A DNA stretch of 64,000 nucleotides from Acanthopleura granulata (GCA_016165875.1 JABBOT010000080.1:5686759-5750758); one strand, 5' to 3'; counted from the first letter of the stretch, positions 22,940-34,267 are shown. Notes: generated by a model from the letters alone, not told the origin. Translations and numbers: made by a program.

Positions 22940-22978
22940 CTTTCTCTGAATGGTTTTGCGGATGTGCTGCTTGGTGAG

Positions 22979-24018
22979 TTATCTTACCTCGGAACCCTCC
23001 TCCGTGGGACAGACTACGCTTTCGAGCTGGATGAGATACCCTACTCTTGATACGGCAAGGTTGGCAAGGTTTGACCACTCGAGGTAATCGTCGATGATCC
23101 AGACTTTTGTGGGGTCTTTGATGGTGAGGCCCTGACTCGAATGAACTGTGAGGGCATAACCAAGGCGCCAGTCATCAGTCTGAATAGCCTCCTCTCCTGC
23201 CTCTATGCTGACATCGATGATGTCGTTGAGTACCAGCTCTGCCCTGAGATCCATGCCTGGGACGAGGACTTGTATGTTTTGCTTCCGGCTCTATTTTGGG
23301 CAGCAGGGACACGGAGTGTTGGGGAAGTTGATCTTGTGGCGCTGGAAAAGCAGCTCCTGTACTCGGTCTCGGACTCTCTGTCTCGAGGTCAAGATGAGGT
23401 CGCTTCCAGGCTTAGCGAACTTACCCCATCCAAAGCAACTGGGGAGCACTTTCATCTCCTGACACCGAACTTTATACGACTGGAGCCGAATGGCGTTTTT
23501 GAGGGCTTTGAGGACCGGGTCTTTTGCCCTGTGGTCTTCTTCGACCGTCTCGTAGATGATCTGAACACCCATGTGTTCGAGCCAGTCAAGGAAGGTCTGC
23601 AGAATGGGCCTGGGCACAGTGCACACCTCGTCCCAGATGATCACGCGGGGGTGTACTTCAGGCCCATCCTTTCTGGGGTCCACTCAGTCCGACCATTCCA
23701 ACGGAAGAAGCTATGATAAGTCTGGGCCTTGACCGCTCTGGCCCGCATCTCTTTGGCCAGACGATGTGTCGGGGTGACTAAGAGGGGGTCTTTACCGCAG
23801 AAGACCTCGAAAGCTCTCGTCGTTTAGCCTGATCCGCGGCCACCGTCCAGATAGCTCAGCTGGTGGTGGGTTAGAGGGTCGTCGTGATGTGGGGCAGTGC
23901 TGAGGGAGATGTTCTTTTCTTGCTTCTTGGGGAGGTAGGCCGCATGCTCCATGGGCATGTACAGAAGCTCACCCTTGGGCTGGGGCAACTTCATGGCAGC
24001 TGCAGGCGTACCCCTCAA
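22979..24018 (-). pseudogene. superfamily 1 helicase (RecD/Pif1-like) of the Polinton, broken
   Basis: Read on the minus strand. The frame 23824-24018 ends in a Walker A-like LSYLDGGRGSG, cut by a TAA exactly where the P-loop lysine would be (23824-23826). The frame 23291-23683 carries a Walker B VIIWDEV (near 23625-23645). The frame 22979-23254 carries TDDWRLGYALTVHSSQGLTI, a motif V-type signature of superfamily 1. At least two frameshifts and the nonsense codon break it. It lies right after the polymerase end and before the HNH domain. It would unwind DNA during replication. The plus frame 23141-23716 (191 codons) is its antisense shadow. Confidence 0.8.
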
Positions 24019-24019
24019 C

Positions 24020-24300
24020 TCCTTCGAGCTTGCAGTGTGCGGTTTTCTTCACATAGATGGAATCCGTTGCCGCTCCTTGGGTTCGAACCTCAGAAGCATA
24101 GAGATTAGGTTGATGTGGGCATAGGCCAACATAGAGGCCCTAAGATGGGCGTACTGGGGTTATAGCATCTCACTGGTGCCCCAACCAGGGCGCCACTTTG
24201 GCAGGTGTCTCTGACCAGGTAGTCTAGTTCACCCTGGTCTGTTACCAGTCGTCGTGTCACTCTTTCACCGTAAGCCTTGCTGCCTTGCGTGGATTTTCAC
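24020..24300 (-). pseudogene. C-terminal remnant of a family B DNA polymerase
   Basis: Minus-strand reading shows helical LAYAHINLISMLLRFEP (about 24070-24125) and, in the next frame, ATDSIYVKK (about 24043-24070), matching polymerase motif C (DTDS) with the first Asp changed to Ala in this reading. Upstream, DQGELDYLVRD and CYNPSTPILG appear in broken frames near 24150-24240. Polintons encode a protein-primed family B polymerase of about 1000 residues; only the last part remains next to the right terminal repeat, so most of the gene was deleted. Confidence 0.6.
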
Positions 24301-24706
24301 ACCAACTGGATGAGTATATCAAATGGGACCTCGTCTCTAAATGGGAATTTCAGTAGCGACCAGACGTGCCTACTCCTTCTGCCATGCCCTCTGATCACGC
24401 CGCCGCATATTTCGATATCCACACTCGAGACAAAGCCTTTGTTTGTTAGTAACATCAAACCTGCAAATTCGACAAGGCTGTGTACATGAGCCCTAATAGA
24501 GCCTTGCCAGGTGAAACGTACAGAAATTGACAAAGCAGTTTTTACCGCAGAGATCTGTTGAGCTAAAATAAACCATTTGCATGTGTTATGTCCCTTGAAC
24601 ATAGTGGATTATACTGGTAGATCAGCAATAGCTTGGGTATATCTAAAAGGAGAGCCCGGGCCGGCAAGTGTGGTGAACCGACCGTTATTGCTCTCCTATA
24701 TGTTGT
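24301..24706 (-). other. right subterminal part of the Polinton
   Basis: A minus frame of 101 codons (24297-24602) has no recognised domain and may be residual polymerase or chance. The last 100 bases before the terminal repeat are non-coding. Confidence 0.35.
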
Positions 24707-24897
24707 GAATGTGAATGGGTGTCTGTCTACATAAATAATTGGCAATTATCTCTGAATATAGACGCCCGTTCGCATATATAAACAATCGCCAATTATTTAT
24801 GTAGCTCGACACCATATGGGTTGATGTGTAGCATAAATTTGTCGGAACAGCGGTTGGGGACCGCCCTGAGGCGTGGGAGGCTCCCAATGCCCCCCTT
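24707..24897 (-). repeat. right terminal inverted repeat of the Polinton
   Basis: Reverse-complement partner of 14098-14302. It holds TGGGTGTCTGTCTAC, TAGACGCCCGTTCGC, GCCAATTATTTATGTAGC, GCGTGGGAGGCTCCCAATG and a terminal CCCCCCTT. Divergence between the arms looks like 15-20 percent, indicating an old insertion. Confidence 0.85.
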
Positions 24898-27144
24898 CCT
24901 TTGAATTGTTTCCATGCGTTATATGTGATGGCAAGAGACCATTTTGCTATGGTATGTTGCAAGCAACATCACAGCAATAGTTTTTCCCCTATTTCCGCTT
25001 AAGCCATGGTGCTAGTGGGCTGTAAGTTGTTAATACCAAAAGCTTACAAGAACAATAATAGAATAACATTCTAACGGAGGTAGATTGACAAGAAACCGCA
25101 TTTCACCGGTAACCTTTGACAATTTGCCAACTATCATACTGACGTCTCTGCTCTGGTTTTACTCTTTATGTTGTAGTCTTCTATATTGAAAAAAGCCGTC
25201 CTCGATGTATTAAGGTCATTACATGTATCTAACGGTTAAATTGTAGTGGATAATCCTGTAGAACTTTGAGCTATCTAGTCTGTGTATGGATAATACACAG
25301 TTCCTTATGAAACAAGTAAACTAATGCCTCTCCATTATCTTATCGCATAACCCGTTTTCGTATAATGACATAATTTGTTAGAAGTTTTATCTGAAAACGT
25401 AGAAGTTTGTTGCCTTGAATTGCTCAAACAGCTAAGTTATGACAGTGCGAGAGTGACATACAATATAGGTTTTGTCCACAATCATTTGCTGACTAATGAA
25501 ACCGAAGACTATTTTCGCGCTCTAATAGAGCTGCCTAGGGATATTTTCTCAGCAACTGCCGAAAATTCGATAAAGCCTGATGACTTTGCCATGACATAAT
25601 CTGCTCCGTTTTCCTCATAAATTGTGTCTGGATGCGTCCCTAGTTGATTTTTTGTGTTTTCGATACCAGCTTTAGCATACTTTTACAGGTGACACAAATC
25701 GCTTTCTGAATTCCTGTCTGAAAAGCAGTACCCCTCCGATATTGCTCAGACTGGGGAATCCAACATTTCTTCAAGACATCATTGTTCCACTGTCGACTGG
25801 TGTGTGGAATTAATTTTTATTTAAGGGGTAGTTCGTAGAAAATATTGTCTGTATGCTCTCGTAAGCAGCTGTTAAATCTCCTCCTCAAATTTTCAAAGTC
25901 GCGTAGTCAACTTGAAAAGACGGGAAGTGAGAAAAAAATTATCTCCCGTACGTCGTGTTAATTCCATAACTGTTTAAGCATTCAGAATCTCGTCGCGGTC
26001 AACGATAGGATGCAGTGAGTGATCTTGCATCCTTTCGCGTGACTTATCCTCCGATCTTGTGTGTTTTAAACTGAAAATATACAATTTACTTTTTAAAAAC
26101 AGTTAACGATCGTAAATACGCAAGTATTTCTTTGTTCCACTTTCATCAGCACCTTGAACAAGATTTCGGCTATATAACAAAAGCGAACCTTTGTAGAAGA
26201 TATTTGGAATGCCACCACGTTCTCAGCTTTCTTCAATCAACATACAATGGATGTGGCCAAGCGATTTGTTTCCGGTTTACTATCGCGTAGTCAACGTGAC
26301 ATCACTAACGCGGGAAATGAATTTGTACATCCCACGGGATCTGTAGTCTATGCATCAACTCTGGCTAAACGTTCCTACTTTCTCTGAAAAAATCTCGCTC
26401 TAATTCTGAGTCCACCTTTTATCCACTAATTAAGTTTTTCGCTCCACACAAATAAAAGCAGGGAAACATTGTACTGTAAAAGTCACATCACAAAAAACAC
26501 GGCGCTTCCAGAAAGATGTAATTTCAGCTCCGAAATGTAGTCATTCCGATTGCCTTCCCCGGCAAAAAATATCCAATCACGTCACTTTTACAGGCACAAT
26601 GTACGGCTGATTGAACTTGGCCAAAAAACTGATCGCTTTTGAAAAGATGAGAAAAAATCTCAAGAGTTTCATTTATACAATTTGTTTTCGTATCCTTTTT
26701 CTTTGCACTGCCTCGTAGATCTTTCTCGGTGTTTTGTTCAGTTTCCATTTCGTTCCTGTCAGTTATACTTGACTGATAACTCTGAATTCATCAGCTTCTA
26801 AGACGCATGGCTCACATTATACATGTACCAGCATAAGTATCGTATATCTCGAGGTAATTTTTTGAAACACTGTGCAAATGCTTTGGAATACTCAAACATA
26901 TATATATGTTTTAGCAAATGTAAATATAGTGTATACCCAAAAACATAAGTTTTGACAGCTCTTGAACTGGCAGGTCCATCAAACGTGACGTTTTAATGGC
27001 CAATAATGTAACACCCTCGATCTAAGAGAACTATACATCAAATTTAACATAATACAAGCGTTTCTCTCATGTTCTTCAGACATGGAAAACAGGCCACGAA
27101 GCGTCCCCTAGTTAGTATAAAGTGTTACTCATTCAGTAACTCCG
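24898..27144. other. no gene recognised (right flank of the Polinton)
   Basis: AT-rich DNA. The plus frame 25375-25599 (74 codons) has a plausible soluble-protein composition (ENVEVCCLELLKQLSYD), but no domain, splice context or repeat supports it. The minus frame 26524-26748 is not recognised. Confidence 0.35.
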
Positions 27145-27474
27145 CTATTTCTGATATGGTTTTACCAATACGGTCATTAATAGAAAAACAGGGTGATCTG
27201 TGTAGGATTCAGATATTATTTCACCCGATGATTTTATGACCATTCCCCAAGGATGCTTTCCACCAACGCCATGACTGAAATTGTTGTTGGCAAGGGATAA
27301 ACGGCAATTGAATAAATTAACTAAATCACTGTGCAAAAGGGAGTCACTATCTTGGCGTAATATCGTAACTAGAAAATTGTGTAGAGTGTCGTTGCTGCTT
27401 TCGTTGAACACAAAAACAAACTTATATAAAGTTAAGATTATTAAAAAGGTTGCTATAACATTTTCCCGTGACAT
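27145..27474 (-). CDS. weak candidate first exon of a secreted or membrane protein
   Basis: Not recognised. The minus frame of 109 codons starts at 27474 with MSRENVIATFLIILTLYKFVF, which looks like a signal peptide or anchor. A soluble stretch with Asn-Glu-Ser-Ser and Asn-Asn-Phe-Ser glycosylation-like sites and a Cys follows. Near the end, a GTAAAA at about 27160-27167 (minus sense) could be a splice donor, so the last few codons may be intron. No in-frame partner exon was found, and a chance frame cannot be excluded. Confidence 0.25.
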   Translation of the reverse strand: MSRENVIATFLIILTLYKFVFVFNESSNDTLHNFLVTILRQDSDSLLHSDLVNLFNCRLSLANNNFSHGVGGKHPWGMVIKSSGEIISESYTDHPVFLLMTVLVKPYQK

Positions 27475-27737
27475 TTGTGTTTAAGATTTAGAAACGAGAA
27501 GATACCAGAAATGTTGAGTTTGAGATGATTTCGTACAGGTAAACAAAACGATATAAGGTACATTTCACATCGTTTTTATACCATAAAGTGAGCATGACTC
27601 GGAATATCCTATTCATTAAGTGGCAACTATCCATATCCATTAAACTTTGAACTCGTGTTTCTTGAAATGTAATCCATTTTCCGATAACCAGCTGAGTGAC
27701 AAAAGAAACTTTGCTTCAAATTCATTTTCATCTGTTC

Positions 27738-27756
27738 ATATATATATATATATACT
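27738..27756. repeat. (TA)n microsatellite
   Basis: Uninterrupted alternating T and A of about 19 bases. Confidence 0.9.
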
Positions 27757-27913
27757 ATTATTATAAGTCTGACCAGTCAGCCAAATTCTGTACGTGTGGT
27801 TATAATTCAATTTCTCAGACCAATATCACTTTATCTATTTACTCCTATTAGACACTATATCTTATAATACTATATTTCACTGACCTATTGCATGGTTATC
27901 GGCTGGTCAGTGA

Positions 27914-27987
27914 ATTCTCTATGACCGGTACAGATCACCGAGAGTTAATATGATACCTTTGGCCGGTCAGTGGTCACTTTAGAGAAT
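27914..27987. repeat. imperfect inverted repeat
   Basis: GAATTCTCTATGACC pairs with GGTCACTTTAGAGAATC across a loop of about 42 bases. Flanking and inside are three GGTCAGT-type motifs (27904, 27963, and an inverted one at 27769), possibly the edge of a small inverted-repeat transposon. The boundaries are not clear. Confidence 0.45.
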
Positions 27988-29418
27988 CAGAGTTTTTTCG
28001 TGTATTTATGGACATACCGAAACTATACGTTATGCTAAATAATACATCTACCAACTCTTTACAAACTTTACAACGTGACAGATAATCTTTCTGTTGCACT
28101 ACGTAGAGCAACTCACATTATTTGAGAATCATGCCTAAGTACCAAGGCAACAAACTGCGTAAACCAGGCAGGCACAACTTGGAAAACTCACAATGAGCAT
28201 ACGGAAACAGTCAAGATCTAGGAGGCTAAGAAAAAAAATTAAATTAGACAGGAACAAAATTGAATAAAGGGAGGGTTTAGCTCCTTTTTTGCTGCATTTC
28301 AATTACGATCAATTCTCCGATTTTGATGTAATCAGTCGGACATCGTCAGCACAAACGTGACGTGGTTTTCAAGAATTTTGCAGGGAAAGAAAATCTTGAT
28401 GACTTCGTGCTTTACATAAATTATATCATCAGCTGAAAGTCTCGTATTTTCCTCGTGCGTATTTTTCCGCCGAGTATTTCATTCTCTTTATCCAAGCGGA
28501 AAATACTATTCACTGATAGTTTTAACGTTAACTGAAATATTATCAAAGGCTTAGAAAATGATGAACGGAGTGCCTGAATAAACTCTATTAAAATGTTAAA
28601 TCTCTGATTGATACTTGTATTCATGACACTGTGCAATGTAGCAAATCTGTCATATAAGGTAAAAAATTCAGGTTGATTATTTCACTTGACGGAAGTTATT
28701 GTTATTAACAAGGGGTTGTTAATAATTCTCAGTACAAAATTTAGATACACTTGTCTGTACCTAGTACTAGTGTTAAGCATGATGGGCAGTTGCAATCGAA
28801 GTGCAACTGAGATACACATTTCACTATCTACATCATATAGACTAAAACAGTACACGATTTGGAAACGGACTTTGTATTTACATCCTCCTAGAACATTTAT
28901 GGTGTGTTTTCGTCATCACTGAAAACAACTGGCTCCTTCTCTTCGCATTAACCTGTTCTAACATTTATATTTTATATAATTACTTAGTTCTTTGGTGGTT
29001 TGTGTTATTTGTCGTTTTGGGAAACTGGCCTTGCGATTACTGACTGGGAACGCTCATTTTGGTTGACGAATTGTATACGTTTTCAACTTATCCCTAAACT
29101 AACTTAATGGTTCAGAAAAGAAGCCTCGATAAAGTCACATTTCAAATTTTGATCTTGATTTTTGAGTGTGCTCCAGGTGTAGACCGATGAATGCCTTAAG
29201 AAACTTGTCCGATCTGATCACCGTGGGGCCTCTGGACACCTGACACAAATTATGCTTACAGCTATACTGGTCGTAATTAAAACAGATAACTGCTTACATG
29301 CCTTTGGGATACACAGGAGTGAGTTCTTTAATTTGAATAACACATGCATTTGAATTTTCATGACCGCAACGAACCAAAACTCGCATCTTGTACGTATTAC
29401 AGTACCCAAATTACATAC

Positions 29419-30450
29419 TGACGTCGGACCGACTTCCAAATTTTCTCTGTACAGTCGGTTTATCGTCGCTGACCCCTACTGCTCCCCTCGCCGATGTCCC
29501 ACCGACATCAGATTCCTGACCATTACAGGATATCCGATTTTATGCCTTCCCGACGTCCAGCCGACGGTCAAAGAGTGATCAGCACTGGACAGCTATATAT
29601 TGCTAGTGTCAAGACGTCCAGCCGACATTCAAAACATGGCAAGAGATAGACATCCATTTTCTACCCCTACCACCTGCGTTTATCCAGTGGCAAATTAATG
29701 ACCCAAGATGGACGTCAGCAGACTGCCCCTACCACAATGTCCTGCCGACGGTCAAAGATTGACCGAAATTGAACATCCATATACTGCACCTATCACAATG
29801 GCCTAAGAATGACCCAAAGTGTGCCTATCACGACATCCAGCCGATGACCAATAAATGAGAAAAAATGGATATCCTATTACTGCCCGTATCACGATGCACA
29901 GTCAGGGACAAGGACATGACCAAAGATAGACTTCCGCATACTGCCCTTATCAAGATTTCCGGTCGACCGCAAAGTAATGTTCAGAAATGGACATCTATGT
30001 ACTACCTCTGGCAAGAGCCCCAGCCGGTGGTCAGTACATAACAAAAATGGACATCCGTTTACTGCCCGTATCAAGACATCTAAGCAACGGAATATTAATA
30101 CTGCAAGATGAACGTCCGCATGCTACATCAACCAGGACATCTTTGTCGACGTCAAATTTATGACCAGACATGAACACCCGTATTTCGTCCCTACTATGAC
30201 GGCCAGTGGATGGCTCATAATGACAGAAATGGATATCTATTTACTACCTATATCAAAACTTCCAGCGTACAGCAAACAACTGATCAGATATGGACATTTG
30301 AATACTGTCCCTATCAGGACCTCCAACAAAGAGCAAATTATTAATAATTATGCATGTGGTCGGCTGCCATGCAGGCATATTGCAGTAAACGGCAAAACGT
30401 GGACTCCCATATTCTGCCGCTCTGATGACTTCCAGCCGACACCAATGATT
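29419..30450 (+). repeat. degenerate minisatellite, unit ~60-66 bp, about 16 copies
   Basis: Recurring blocks are RACRTCCAGCCGACGGTCAA, TGACCAAARATGGACATCCG and TACTGCCCCTATCACGAC. CCAG positions at 29557, 29618 and 29684 give spacings of 61 and 66 bases. Units vary by indels and many substitutions, so the array is old. A plus frame at 30160-30474 is chance within it. Confidence 0.75.
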
Positions 30451-31844
30451 GATATATTAAAGGAAACCTGTTAGCTGAATATATTGTTTGAAAGAAAAGT
30501 TTCAGATAGTATGTATAATGCCCTGAAGTTATTTGCAGTTTTTGTGAACAGTGAGCTAGCGTAACGGGCCGAAATCGGGGAGTAAATGTGTTAAGACCCG
30601 CCGATCAGCTCGTTAAGCTTGACTTTGTATTTGTCGGCTTCTTTGTTTTTTCCGCTGTTTCAACGTATACACGGTCTGAGTACGTCACCAGATTTCCGTA
30701 TACAAAGGACATTCAGCCTCGGGTCAGCCGGGCGTCGGGACGACAAAAATGGCATTGTTGACCTAGGGTTGACTGATTAAATTGGTTACTATTGAGAATA
30801 GAGTGAAAAATTGTTAGTTTCCCTCCAACAGCTCATAACTAACATCATAGAACTAGGGACACAATAAACAAGGATTCCAGCTCGCTATGTATCTGAACAC
30901 GTAGGCACAGTAAATAGTCAAGGCTCGCCGTCGATTGATGAGTGTTAGACGTTAATAGTTGTGACGTTACAAGTAAGTCTATATGGCTAAAATATTTCAT
31001 TCTGTAAACCCGAATTGTTCTTGCATTTTTACGTTGCATATTTTTGTGTGTGCGGAAAACATGTAAGGACAGAAGCTTAAGTAGAGTAATATGTGACATG
31101 CTAACCCAGCAAAGCGTAAAACGATGCTCTCGAAACACATAACGGAGAACCATAGTAATAATTGTCTTAAGTGTCAAGTATATGTTCACATACTAAGTGT
31201 TATAAAAATAAAACAAGCAGAAAAAGTTTACAACATTCTTGTGTGCAAAAAACAGTTCCTTATGAAATAGGCAAATGAAAGCAAATTAAAATGAGTGAAA
31301 AGCTTTGCTTTGGCTTCATCATGCTTTTCGCTCACAAATTTCCGGATTTTCGTTCTACAGTCAAGGTTTCAAACTCAACCGTAGTTCTTGCAGAGGAGTA
31401 TATAGATTTATAGCATGGAAGCCAATGTTTATAGGTCTGTAAATTGCGAATCAATCAGAAAGGGACGTGATGGATTTTATCACTTGGATTTTTAGGATCA
31501 CCTTTAAGAGGGTATGCTGTTTGCATGGTTGAATCCAGAGGGGTTTCGTGTTTCAAGATCACTTTCAGATAACTCATTTTCAAGGGCTCTGTATAGCAGA
31601 AGTTGCGCAGAACTAAGTGGAACCAATTCTCTTTCTTCTATATATACCGCCACAATAAGGCGGTATTTCCTTTGAAATTCGGTACCCAACATCACTTGTC
31701 AACAGATTTCACCGATGCACCAGGACAAGGGGTAGTTGAATTCGAGATGATCAGTCCTATAGTCTACTGGACCAAACGTTCTCAAACATTATTAACTTGG
31801 TCGGTGTTTTAAGCCCTTCTAAAATAATACTCCATTCATACGAA
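30451..31844. other. no gene recognised
   Basis: Frames at 30845-31189 (minus) and 31504-31812 have no recognisable content. A short hairpin lies at 31293-31333. Confidence 0.4.
31293..31333. repeat. short hairpin
   Basis: GAGTGAAAAGC pairs with GCTTTTCGCTC (10 of 11 pairs) around a 19-base loop. It is not a histone 3' stem-loop. Function unknown, possibly chance. Confidence 0.4.
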
Positions 31845-32060
31845 ATCGGCCAGTATTATGGTAGGAGAAAAACGGGAGGACCCCGCAGGGTTGCTTACGG
31901 CTATCCGAAGGTTGCTGGCAGATCTTCCCGCATGCATGACCATGCAACGTATGGCCGGAAAGTAAACCAGCATGAGCTGGACTCGAACTCAAAGCGACCG
32001 AGTTTGTGAGGGGCTCCCGGGTCACTGCGCTTCTCTAGAACCTCGGTCGCAGAGGAGCCC
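31845..32060 (-). mobile_element. tRNA-derived SINE, nearly complete 5' half
   Basis: Reverse-strand copy with GGCCAGTATTATGGTAGGAG, a CGAAGGTTGCTGGCAGATC block, CAGCATGAGCTGGACTCGAA (B-box region, about 31970-31990) and a head ending CCTCGGTCGCAGAGGAGCCC at 32060. About 220 bases. The tRNA-like promoter region is better kept than in most copies here. Confidence 0.8.
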
Positions 32061-32449
32061 ATCTCGCAAATAGGTAGAGGTTTAAGAGCTTTCGACGAAA
32101 TAAAGACTTGTTTAATGCTCCTCTTTCCTGGACGGGTATGTGTAACCTACAGATTTGCTAGATCCAGTTAAACTTGGACAGTCAAGTGGGAGTTGTTCAA
32201 CCAGCCTACCTTATGTGCTCGACAACTACAGTGAGAAGTTTATTTGTCTAATTTTGTTCAGTTGTCACTTAAGCGCCTCTTGTCACCCAGACTGGAAATT
32301 GAGTAGTTGTGATAAAACTACTTTTCATTTCCCCCAAAGAATGCGGTTGAAACGAAGGGGACGACAAAAAATTTAATAATGACAAAAACATCACTACAAG
32401 AAAGTTCACACCTCTGTGGTTCATTTCTCCATACTCAGGAACTGAAACG
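32061..32449. other. no gene recognised
   Basis: The plus frame 32155-32376 has no recognised content. Confidence 0.35.
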
Positions 32450-32600
32450 AATGAATGATTATAGATTATAGCTTAACGCCAGGTCTGCAATATTGCAGGC
32501 ATAGAGCTGCGAGAACATGTTCAAACAAAATGGTGACGGATGCTTCTCGATGGGATGACATCATTCAAAACTAAATAAGCTCTGGACTGGAAATACACGG
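32450..32600 (+). repeat. dispersed repeat, copy 1 (partner at 35.99 kb)
   Basis: GCTTAACGCC, TCTGCAAT, GGCATA, GAACATGTTC and GATGACATCATTCAAAAC align in order with 35995-36130. It resembles the hairpin-rich start blocks of molluscan SINEs, but no A or B box is evident. Confidence 0.55.
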
Positions 32601-33521
32601 CTCTGAATTTGTGATTAACAGGCGATGTCTCTGCCAGCTTTTCCCGTTTGATATATTTTTTGGCGTTAGGTCTAGTTTTTCCTTTAAATTTGCATCAATA
32701 ATACACTAGACTATCCTTTCGGAACACTTCATCAGTCATGTCGTTACTTCCCGTGAATAACCCATATTTCAGTATCAGTGTTATACAGGTTACACAGACA
32801 AATCGTTGATAGCGAGTGTCTTATTGAGCTCTCCGTTCAGCGTCTGACAACCCTCATAAGATGTATATGAATGCATGCTTAGGATTTTCGATCTTACATA
32901 ACAATTTTGTACTCATATCAAGACGAGGTGTCCTTAGTGTGTATATATTTGTAATTACGAACAGTCATTTTCCCTATAAAACTCAAAAATTACCCGAATG
33001 AGTAAAGACGCAGTATGAGTATATCAACTTTCGACAAAAAAACTGACTGTTAAAGGATATCAATCTGAGGCGTCTAATAACTTATACATCGAACCTTCTT
33101 TGAATGGGAAGCTATGGTGAGTAAAACGCCCTTAAAAACCGTATGTGAGAGTAACTTCCTCGATTTTTTTCAGATGCTGTGAACATATCAGTGTTGACAA
33201 AATTATCCATATGGTCCATAAAACAAATATTTGACTGCATTTGATTTGCTGAAAAAAAGCCTTTCAAAATCATTCAAGGTGTTTCTTGATGTAACATTTA
33301 ATGGCCATTCTACTCACCATAACCTCATTCTTGTGGGTCTTTCTCTATAAAACAATTTTCTTGTTCGGATATCGACTACTGTCATGTTTTTCATATGATT
33401 TTCATTCCAATCAATTCTGCAGAACATTCAACATTATAGTTGTACATTTTAACATGTTTCTCTCTGGGCGATTGTGCATTGCCGGCACCACCACCAACGG
33501 AATATATGCATTTACTAAAAC
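32601..33521. other. no feature recognised
   Basis: AT-rich. The plus frame at 33301-33585 runs into the SINE and has no domain. Confidence 0.35.
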
Positions 33522-33690
33522 ATTATCCGCAACCTGCGGTTGGTCGTGGTTCCCCCGGTCTCTGCCCGATTTCCTCCTGCCATAATGCTGGAAGCTCGCC
33601 CGATAACAGAAATATCCTTAAGGACGGCGTAAAACACCAATCAAATAAATAAAAAAAATAAATAAATAAATAAATATAAATATAATTTAT
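33522..33690 (+). mobile_element. tRNA-derived SINE, 3' half with (AAAT)n tail
   Basis: Plus-strand core: GCAACCTGCGGTTGGTCGTGG, CCCCGGTCTCTGCCCGATTT, CCTCCTGCCATAATGCTGG, then GACGGCGTAAAACACCAATC followed by AAATAAAT repeats to about 33685. The head is missing. Confidence 0.8.
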
Positions 33691-34267
33691 ATCATCTATA
33701 ATCTACAGTTAGTAGATTTTTTGTTTATCAATGTTTTGGGAAACCGGACTTGTTATTATTAACACAGACTTCCCCTTAAACGTACGTCCCATATACAATA
33801 GGATCCTTGCAGTTATGCGCATAGAGCTTTACATGTTTCTTGCACAACAATGATGTTTCTCACAAGGAAATGGACAACAACGAAAAGGGAAAGCGACAAA
33901 ACAGTAGAGATGGTCACGAGCCAGATGGGACAGGAAAGGTGAATAGCGACACAAACAAATTGAATAAATGAAGTTCTCGCTTTTTATAGGTTGCGGATGT
34001 GGATCAGTTAACTTACTTGGATCCAATCAGTCGTACATAAAAGGCATATAAGTGACACGAATAAATATCATTTCAATGGGGTGCCACTGGAGGAAAATAT
34101 TCATTGGTGAATTATACGTTTATTAAAATAGTTACGAACGCCTTACGAATATTACACGATTTGTCTCCATAAAAGTAGATATGGGTAAAAGTATAAAGAT
34201 AGGCTACAACACTCGGCCGTTTAAGAACACCGTTATTCAGGAAAGGCTTTTTTGGGGGGTTTGTTTT
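33691..34267. other. no feature recognised
   Basis: No supported gene; the minus frame 33829-34026 is not recognised. Confidence 0.35.

Larger units (their letters stand above)
14098..24897 (+). mobile_element. decayed Polinton/Maverick element with terminal inverted repeats
   Basis: An element of about 10.8 kb bounded by imperfect inverted repeats (14098-14302 and 24707-24897). It carries remnants of the diagnostic Polinton set: a family B DNA polymerase end, a retroviral-type DDE integrase, an FtsK/HerA-type ATPase, capsid-like proteins and small membrane proteins. The inside is clearly more GC-rich than the flanks. Known Polintons are about 15-20 kb, so this copy is short; most of the polymerase and part of the ATPase are gone. 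Every recognised gene has stops or frameshifts. Polintons are virus-related transposons of eukaryotes, so this is a fossil copy. The plus sign is arbitrary, chosen because the integrase reads on that strand. Confidence 0.88.
27475..29418. other. no gene recognised
   Basis: Contains an AT microsatellite (27738-27756) and a hairpin (27914-27987). Frames at 28421-28636, 28686-28922 and 29218-29439 have no recognisable content. Confidence 0.4.

Noticed and set aside
23141..23716. Longest open frame of the window (191 codons, plus strand)
   Set aside because: It lies antisense to the helicase, whose motifs (Walker B, motif V) read on the minus strand. Its own translation shows no domain.
14092..24903. 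6-bp target-site duplication of the Polinton
   Set aside because: Bases just outside 14098 (AGGAGC) and 24897 (CCTTTG) do not match. The exact ends are blurred by homopolymer runs, so no duplication is claimed.
29419..30450. Possible CRISPR array
   Set aside because: Repeat units are degenerate, contiguous and of uneven length, with no alternation of identical repeats and unique spacers. The window is eukaryotic.
31293..31333. Histone-type 3' stem-loop
   Set aside because: Stem sequence and loop length do not fit the conserved histone stem-loop.
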